Shown: in pieces, positions 13,415 to 16,918 of the stretch
Layout: every line of letters begins with the position of its first letter
How positions within the stretch are numbered: the stretch's first letter is position 1
Assembly: GCA_964587515.1 (NCBI GenBank)
Contig: CAZPMO010000104.1
Span: 1-16,918 of the forward strand
Source of the DNA: CAZPMO01 sp964587515
GTDB taxonomy: Bacteria > Pseudomonadota > Alphaproteobacteria > MPNO01
Length of the DNA stretch: 16,918 nucleotides
Direction of reading: 5' to 3'
Translations under genes and position numbers: made by a program
The notes under the pieces: model-generated
Told to the model about the DNA's origin: nothing
Databases searched by the model: none
Seen by the model: the letters and a program-made list of their open reading frames with translations, nothing else

Positions 13415-15208
13415 ATGATCCCCTATGCCGCGCCGCTGGCCGATATGCGGTTCGTGATCGAAGACATGATCGGCCTCGAAGGCGTGCGCGCCCTGCCGGG
13501 CCACGAGGACGCGACCGACGATCTGATGCGCCAGGTGCTGGACGAGGCCGGCCGGCTGGCGTCGGACGTCTTCGCGCCGCTCAACCGCGTCGGCGATATC
13601 GAGGGCTGCGTGCTGGAGAACGGCGTGGTCACGACGCCGAAGGGCTTCCGCGAGGCCTATCGCGCGTTCACCGACGGCGGCTGGAACGGCGCCGCCTTCG
13701 ATCCCGATTACGGCGGCATGGGCCTGCCCCTGCTGGTGTCGACCGCGACCGCCGAGATCTGGGCGTCCGCCAACCTCGCCCTCAGCCTGTGCCCCATACT
13801 GACCCAGGCGGGCGTCGAGCTGCTGACCGCGCACGGATCGGACGCCCAAAAGGAAACCTATCTGCCCAAGCTGATTTCCGGCGAGTGGTCGGGATCGATG
13901 GTGATGACCGAGCCCCACGCGGGCACCGATATCGGCGAGCTGCGCACCCGCGCGGTGCGCGACGGCGATCATTTTCGACTGAGCGGCCAGAAGATATTCA
14001 TCTCCTGGGGCGAACACGACATGGCCGACAACGTCATCCACATGGTGCTCGGCCGGGCCGAGGATTCGCCGCCCGGCGTAAAGGGGCTGTCGCTGTTTAT
14101 TGTGCCCAAGTTCCTGGTCAACGACGACGGCTCGCTGGGCCATCGAAACGACATCAGGGCCGTCACGCTGGAACATAAGCTCGGCATCAACGCGAGCCCG
14201 ACGGCTGTGATGGCCTATGGCGAGGACGAAGGCGCGGTAGCCTATCTGATAGGCGAGCAGAACCGCGGCATCGAATACATGTTCACCATGATGAACAACG
14301 CCCGCCTGTCGGTCGGCCTGCAGGGCGTCGCGCTGGCCGAACGCGCCTACCAGCAGGCCCGCGATTACGCCGTCACCCGTATCCAGGGACGCGACATCGC
14401 AGATCCCGGGGCGGGTCAGGCCGCCATCATCCGCCACCCCGACGTGCGCCGCAATCTGATGACCATGCGGGCCGGCATCGAGGCTGCCCGCGCGCTGGCC
14501 TATACCGTGGCCGCCTGGCTCGATACCGCGCGCCGCCATCCCGACGCCGACGTGCGCCAACGGCACCAGGCGCGGGTCGATCTTCTGATCCCGATCGTCA
14601 AGGCGTGGACCACCGATTTCGGCTTCGAGGCGACGTCCATCGGCGTGCAGATTCACGGCGGCATGGGATTCATGGAGGAAACCGGCGCGGCCCAGCATCT
14701 GCGCGACGCGCGCATTCCGATGATCTATGAGGGCACCAACGGAATTCAGGCGCTCGACCTGATGCGCCGCAAGGTGATCGGCGACCACGGAGAGACCATC
14801 GCCGAGCTGATCGCCGAAATGCGTGAGACCGGCGCGGCGCTGGCCGCCAGTGGCCACGACGACATCATCAACATGGGGGCGGCGCTGGCCGACGGCATCG
14901 ACGCGCTGGAACGCGTCACGGAATGGATGCTGGAGGCAGGCAAGGGCGACGTGCGCGCGCCGGCCGCCGGAGCGACCCCCTATCTCAATTTGTTCGGCAC
15001 CGTCATGGGCGGCCATATGATGGCCCGCGCCGGGCTGCTCGCCGCCGAGCGGCTTGATAATGGCGGGGAGGCGGATCCGTTCCATGCCGCCAAGCTCGCC
15101 ACGATGCGGTTTTATGCGGAGAATTTCCTACCCCGCGCCGCCGCCTTCGAACGCGCCGCGACGTCCGGCGCGGACGCCGTCATGGCGCTGGCCGACGATC
15201 AATTCTGA
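13415..15208 (+). CDS. Acyl-CoA dehydrogenase, large DmdC-like form with extra C-terminal domain
   Basis: FAD enzyme that introduces an alpha,beta double bond into an acyl-CoA and passes electrons to ETF. At 597 residues it belongs to the long class with an N-terminal extension and an added C-terminal helical domain, the group that includes 3-methylmercaptopropionyl-CoA dehydrogenase DmdC. Motifs include SMVMTEPHAGTDIGELRTRA (161-180), GQKIFISWGEHDMADNVIH (191-209), LEHKLGINASPTAVMAYGE (252-270), GEQNRGIEYMFTMMNNARL (280-298) and IHGGMGFMEETGAAQ (413-427). The catalytic base is E439 in IYEGTNGIQ. The start ATG is preceded by a GGGAGCGAG ribosome-binding stretch. The substrate cannot be fixed: many members act on ordinary or branched acyl-CoAs, and without dmdA/dmdB nearby a DMSP role is not supported. 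No other beta-oxidation gene or ETF is in the window. Confidence 0.92.
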   Translation: MIPYAAPLADMRFVIEDMIGLEGVRALPGHEDATDDLMRQVLDEAGRLASDVFAPLNRVGDIEGCVLENGVVTTPKGFREAYRAFTDGGWNGAAFDPDYGGMGLPLLVSTATAEIWASANLALSLCPILTQAGVELLTAHGSDAQKETYLPKLISGEWSGSMVMTEPHAGTDIGELRTRAVRDGDHFRLSGQKIFISWGEHDMADNVIHMVLGRAEDSPPGVKGLSLFIVPKFLVNDDGSLGHRNDIRAVTLEHKLGINASPTAVMAYGEDEGAVAYLIGEQNRGIEYMFTMMNNARLSVGLQGVALAERAYQQARDYAVTRIQGRDIADPGAGQAAIIRHPDVRRNLMTMRAGIEAARALAYTVAAWLDTARRHPDADVRQRHQARVDLLIPIVKAWTTDFGFEATSIGVQIHGGMGFMEETGAAQHLRDARIPMIYEGTNGIQALDLMRRKVIGDHGETIAELIAEMRETGAALAASGHDDIINMGAALADGIDALERVTEWMLEAGKGDVRAPAAGATPYLNLFGTVMGGHMMARAGLLAAERLDNGGEADPFHAAKLATMRFYAENFLPRAAAFERAATSGADAVMALADDQF

Positions 15209-15249
15209 AGCCGTTCGGGCGGGTTCCGACGGGTCGCCGAGAATCTTCA

Positions 15250-15266
15250 CGGCCGCGCCGATTTTT
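15250..15266 (+). terminator. Weak terminator-like hairpin after the acyl-CoA dehydrogenase
   Basis: CGGC-CGC-GCCG (15250-15260) is followed by A and five T residues (15262-15266). The stem is only four base pairs, so termination would be inefficient. It is the only terminator-like element between this gene and speD. Confidence 0.3.
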
Positions 15267-15355
15267 CCTTGAAAACCTGATCGGAATAGGCCACATACCC
15301 GGCCTGTCATCACCCTGTCCAAGCCCGCCGCGTGCTGGCGCCGGAGGCTCTATGA

Positions 15356-15808
15356 ATGGCCCAGAACGCATCTCTGGCGAAGCCCGATAATCACCTCGAA
15401 ATTGTCTCGGATTGCGATTCTGACCCGCGGTCTGAAAAAGACTATCTGGTCCGCAAGGACGGGCTGGTCTATGCCGGATCCCATATCCTGATCGATTTCT
15501 GGGGCGCGTCCGGTCTCGACGACATCGCGCTGGTCGAACGGACCCTGCGCGAGGCGGCGGAGGCCTGCGAGGCCACCGTCCTGCATGTCCATGTCCATGA
15601 ATTTTCCACCAACGGCGGCGTCTCCGGCGTCGCGGTGCTGGCCGAATCCCACATCAGCGTTCACACCTGGCCCGAGCTTGATTACGCCGCGTTCGATGTC
15701 TTCATGTGCGGCGGCTGCGATCCCATGCGCGCGGTGCCGGTGCTGCGCCACGCCTTCGCGCCGGAACGGCTGACCGTCGGCGAACAGAAGCGGGGCGTAA
15801 TTGGCTGA
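15356..15808 (+). CDS. speD: S-adenosylmethionine decarboxylase proenzyme (pyruvoyl-dependent, SpeH/SpeD type)
   Basis: Produces decarboxylated S-adenosylmethionine, the aminopropyl donor for spermidine. The proenzyme cleaves itself before a serine to make the pyruvoyl cofactor. The sequence AESHISVHTWPE (96-107) holds the cleavage site between E97 and S98. H103 and C118 (VFMCGG) stand at +5 and +20 from S98, matching Ser63, His68 and Cys83 of the Thermotoga maritima enzyme. The protein has 150 residues with an N-terminal extension of about 35 residues of low complexity compared with the 120-130 residue class 1B core. GGAGG at 15343-15347 is 8 nt before ATG 15356. A second, out-of-frame ATG lies four bases earlier. 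It overlaps speE by 8 bases and clearly works with it. Confidence 0.95.
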   Translation: MAQNASLAKPDNHLEIVSDCDSDPRSEKDYLVRKDGLVYAGSHILIDFWGASGLDDIALVERTLREAAEACEATVLHVHVHEFSTNGGVSGVAVLAESHISVHTWPELDYAAFDVFMCGGCDPMRAVPVLRHAFAPERLTVGEQKRGVIG

Positions 15809-16664
15809 GCTGGAGACGGGAGAGGGCTGGTTCACCGAATCCCTCTACTCGGACCTTCAGCAGCGCCTTCAGGTCTCGAAAATCCTCCACCGGGGCAAGA
15901 CCGAATTTCAGGACATCATGGTGTTCGAGAACCCGCGCCTCGGCCGGGTGCTGACGCTGGATGGCGTGGTGCAGACCACCGAGGGCGACGAGTTCGCCTA
16001 TCACGAGATGCTGGCCCATGTGCCGATCCTGGCGCACGGCGCGGCCAAGCGGGTGGCCATCATCGGCGGCGGCGACGGCGGCACGCTGGAGGAGGTTCTC
16101 AAGCACCCTGTCGAGCGCGCGGTGATGGTCGAGATCGACGGCGCGGTGGTGGATATCTGCCGTAAATTCCTGCCGAGCATTTCCAACGGCGCGTTCGAGG
16201 ATGCGCGCGCCGAACTGATCATCGCCGACGGTGTGAAATTCATGGCGGAAACCGACGAGGTCTTCGACGTGATCATCATCGATTCCACCGATCCCATGGG
16301 GCCTTCGGTGCCGCTGTTCGGCGAAGCGTTCTACGCCGACTGCCAGCGACGCCTGAGCCCGGACGGCGTCATCGTCACCCAGTCCGGCGTCACTTTCATG
16401 CAGGCCGACGAGGCGCGCGGCACCCATGCCCGCATGAAACCGATCTTCGCCGACGCCTCGCTCTACCTCACCCAGGTGCCGTCCTACGGCGCCGGGTTCA
16501 TGACATTGGGCTGGGGCTGCAACAGCACCACGCCCCGCGCCACGCCGCTGGAGACCCTCGAACAACGTTACGCCGCCGCCGGCCTCGAAACCCGCTACTA
16601 CACCCCCGCCGTCCACCAGGCCAGCTTCGCGCTACCGGCCTATATCGAAGCGCTGAAGGGGTAG
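15801..16664 (+). CDS. speE: Spermidine synthase (polyamine aminopropyltransferase)
   Basis: Transfers the aminopropyl group from decarboxylated S-adenosylmethionine to putrescine, giving spermidine and methylthioadenosine; cytosolic. The N-terminal beta domain has GRVLTLDGVVQTTEGDEFAY (48-67). The Rossmann core shows the cofactor motif IIGGGDGGTLEE (87-98), acidic residue E111 (MVEID) and the active-site DSTDP at 161-165, followed by TQSGVTFMQ (193-201). The length of 287 residues is normal. The start is TTG at 15801, inside the end of speD (stop 15806-15808), so an 8-base overlap and translational coupling are likely. No ATG or GTG gives a full N-terminus. The pair speD-speE makes the spermidine step; the putrescine-producing enzyme is not in the window. 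Confidence 0.94.
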   Translation: MAELETGEGWFTESLYSDLQQRLQVSKILHRGKTEFQDIMVFENPRLGRVLTLDGVVQTTEGDEFAYHEMLAHVPILAHGAAKRVAIIGGGDGGTLEEVLKHPVERAVMVEIDGAVVDICRKFLPSISNGAFEDARAELIIADGVKFMAETDEVFDVIIIDSTDPMGPSVPLFGEAFYADCQRRLSPDGVIVTQSGVTFMQADEARGTHARMKPIFADASLYLTQVPSYGAGFMTLGWGCNSTTPRATPLETLEQRYAAAGLETRYYTPAVHQASFALPAYIEALKG

Positions 16665-16674
16665 GGGCTCGGGC

Positions 16675-16708
16675 GGTCGGACAGCCGGTGTGGGAAGGCG
16701 CACCGACC
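16675..16708. repeat. Imperfect stem-loop just after speE
   Basis: GGTCGG (16675-16680) pairs with CCGACC (16703-16708). Inside it, CGGTG (16686-16690) could instead pair with CACCG (16701-16705), so the two stems exclude each other. No T tract follows. It could protect the 3' end of the speDE message or act as a weak pause. Confidence 0.35.
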
Positions 16709-16760
16709 ATACGGCGCCGTGGATTTGCCGAGAACCGTCAGGCGCCGCGTCTAATAAGCA

Positions 16761-16775
16761 GACAAATATTTTGTC
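16761..16775. promoter_or_regulatory. Palindrome GACAAA-TAT-TTTGTC
   Basis: Perfect 6-bp arms around a 3-bp centre, AT-rich within GC-rich surroundings. It lies 97 bp downstream of the speE stop and just before the probable terminator. It is large enough to be a dimeric regulator site for a gene beyond the window, or part of the terminator structure. No regulator is identified. Confidence 0.4.
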
Positions 16776-16777
16776 CA

Positions 16778-16805
16778 CAGCGCGCGGCGCGCGATGCTGT
16801 TTTTT
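16778..16805 (+). terminator. Probable intrinsic terminator of speD-speE
   Basis: CAGC (16778-16781) pairs with GCTG (16796-16799). A second pairing, CGCG (16781-16784) with CGCG (16790-16793), strengthens the GC-rich stem with a small bulge. Six T residues follow directly (16800-16805). This is the best terminator in the window. Confidence 0.5.
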
Positions 16806-16864
16806 CGGATTGTCCTATTGGACCTTTTACCTATTCTCTATATCCTAGGGAATGCACCGTTTAG

Positions 16865-16918
16865 CTAGAGCATCGCCCGTTTAGTTTGAATCGGATTTAA
16901 GATTCCGTCGAATCGGCT
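16865..16918. repeat. Possible dispersed intergenic repeat, cut by the window edge
   Basis: This AT-richer stretch begins CTAGAGCATCGCCCGTTTAG. GAATCGG occurs twice, at 16888-16894 and 16910-16916, with a 22-bp period, and GAATC and GATTC form short inverted arms between them. The wording resembles the AGAGCAT...TTTAG-TTGAATCGG intergenic repeats I associate with alphaproteobacterial genomes. The other arm would lie outside the window. No coding potential is seen. Confidence 0.35.

Noticed and set aside
13262..15085. 607-codon minus-strand open frame opposite the acyl-CoA dehydrogenase
   Set aside because: It is nearly as long as the real gene but has shadow-like composition and no family motifs. 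It also runs through the intergenic CRP-type site region.
13415..15208. Assignment of the acyl-CoA dehydrogenase as DmdC in DMSP degradation
   Set aside because: The architecture fits, but the same architecture is common in general acyl-CoA dehydrogenases and no dmdA, dmdB or dmdD is nearby.
15269..15297. TTGAAA as a -35 element for speD
   Set aside because: No acceptable -10 hexamer lies 16-18 bp downstream; the best, CACATA, matches only two of six bases.

Overview
The window is about 16.9 kb of GC-rich DNA. Codon use, long antisense shadow frames and gene content suggest an alphaproteobacterium, perhaps Rhodospirillales-like; this is inferred from gene types and was not tested by alignment. 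It reads as ordinary chromosome. I see no integrase, transposase, phage gene, CRISPR array, rRNA or tRNA.

Left half (56-9619), all on the minus strand. In transcription order: an orphan membrane histidine kinase (CHASE-PAS-HisKA-HATPase); a periplasmic adaptor and an RND efflux permease joined by a TAATG stop/start overlap; an MFS transporter; and an NtaA/SnaA-type flavin monooxygenase. The kinase sits directly upstream of the efflux pair without a response regulator, and no outer-membrane factor is present. The MFS carrier and monooxygenase look like an import-and-oxidise module for an unknown small molecule.

Right half (9843-16664), mostly on the plus strand. cysQ (PAP phosphatase), a Sua5-type threonylcarbamoyl-AMP synthase that overlaps cysQ and starts with TTG, and a D-2-hydroxyacid (probably D-2-hydroxyglutarate-like) FAD dehydrogenase form one run. 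A 359-bp gap follows. It is not empty: it holds a 51-codon minus-strand gene with a strong Shine-Dalgarno and a perfect TGTGA-N6-TCACA CRP-type site. Next come a large DmdC-like acyl-CoA dehydrogenase and a two-gene polyamine operon: speD/speH-type S-adenosylmethionine decarboxylase, overlapped by a TTG-started spermidine synthase. A palindrome, a probable intrinsic terminator and the edge of a possible dispersed repeat close the window.

I do not see a clear new multi-gene system. The strongest unexplained signals are the small gene with its CRP-type site at exact class II spacing (13065-13301), the interlocked inverted repeats between the kinase and cysQ (9694-9731), and the orphan kinase next to the efflux pump.
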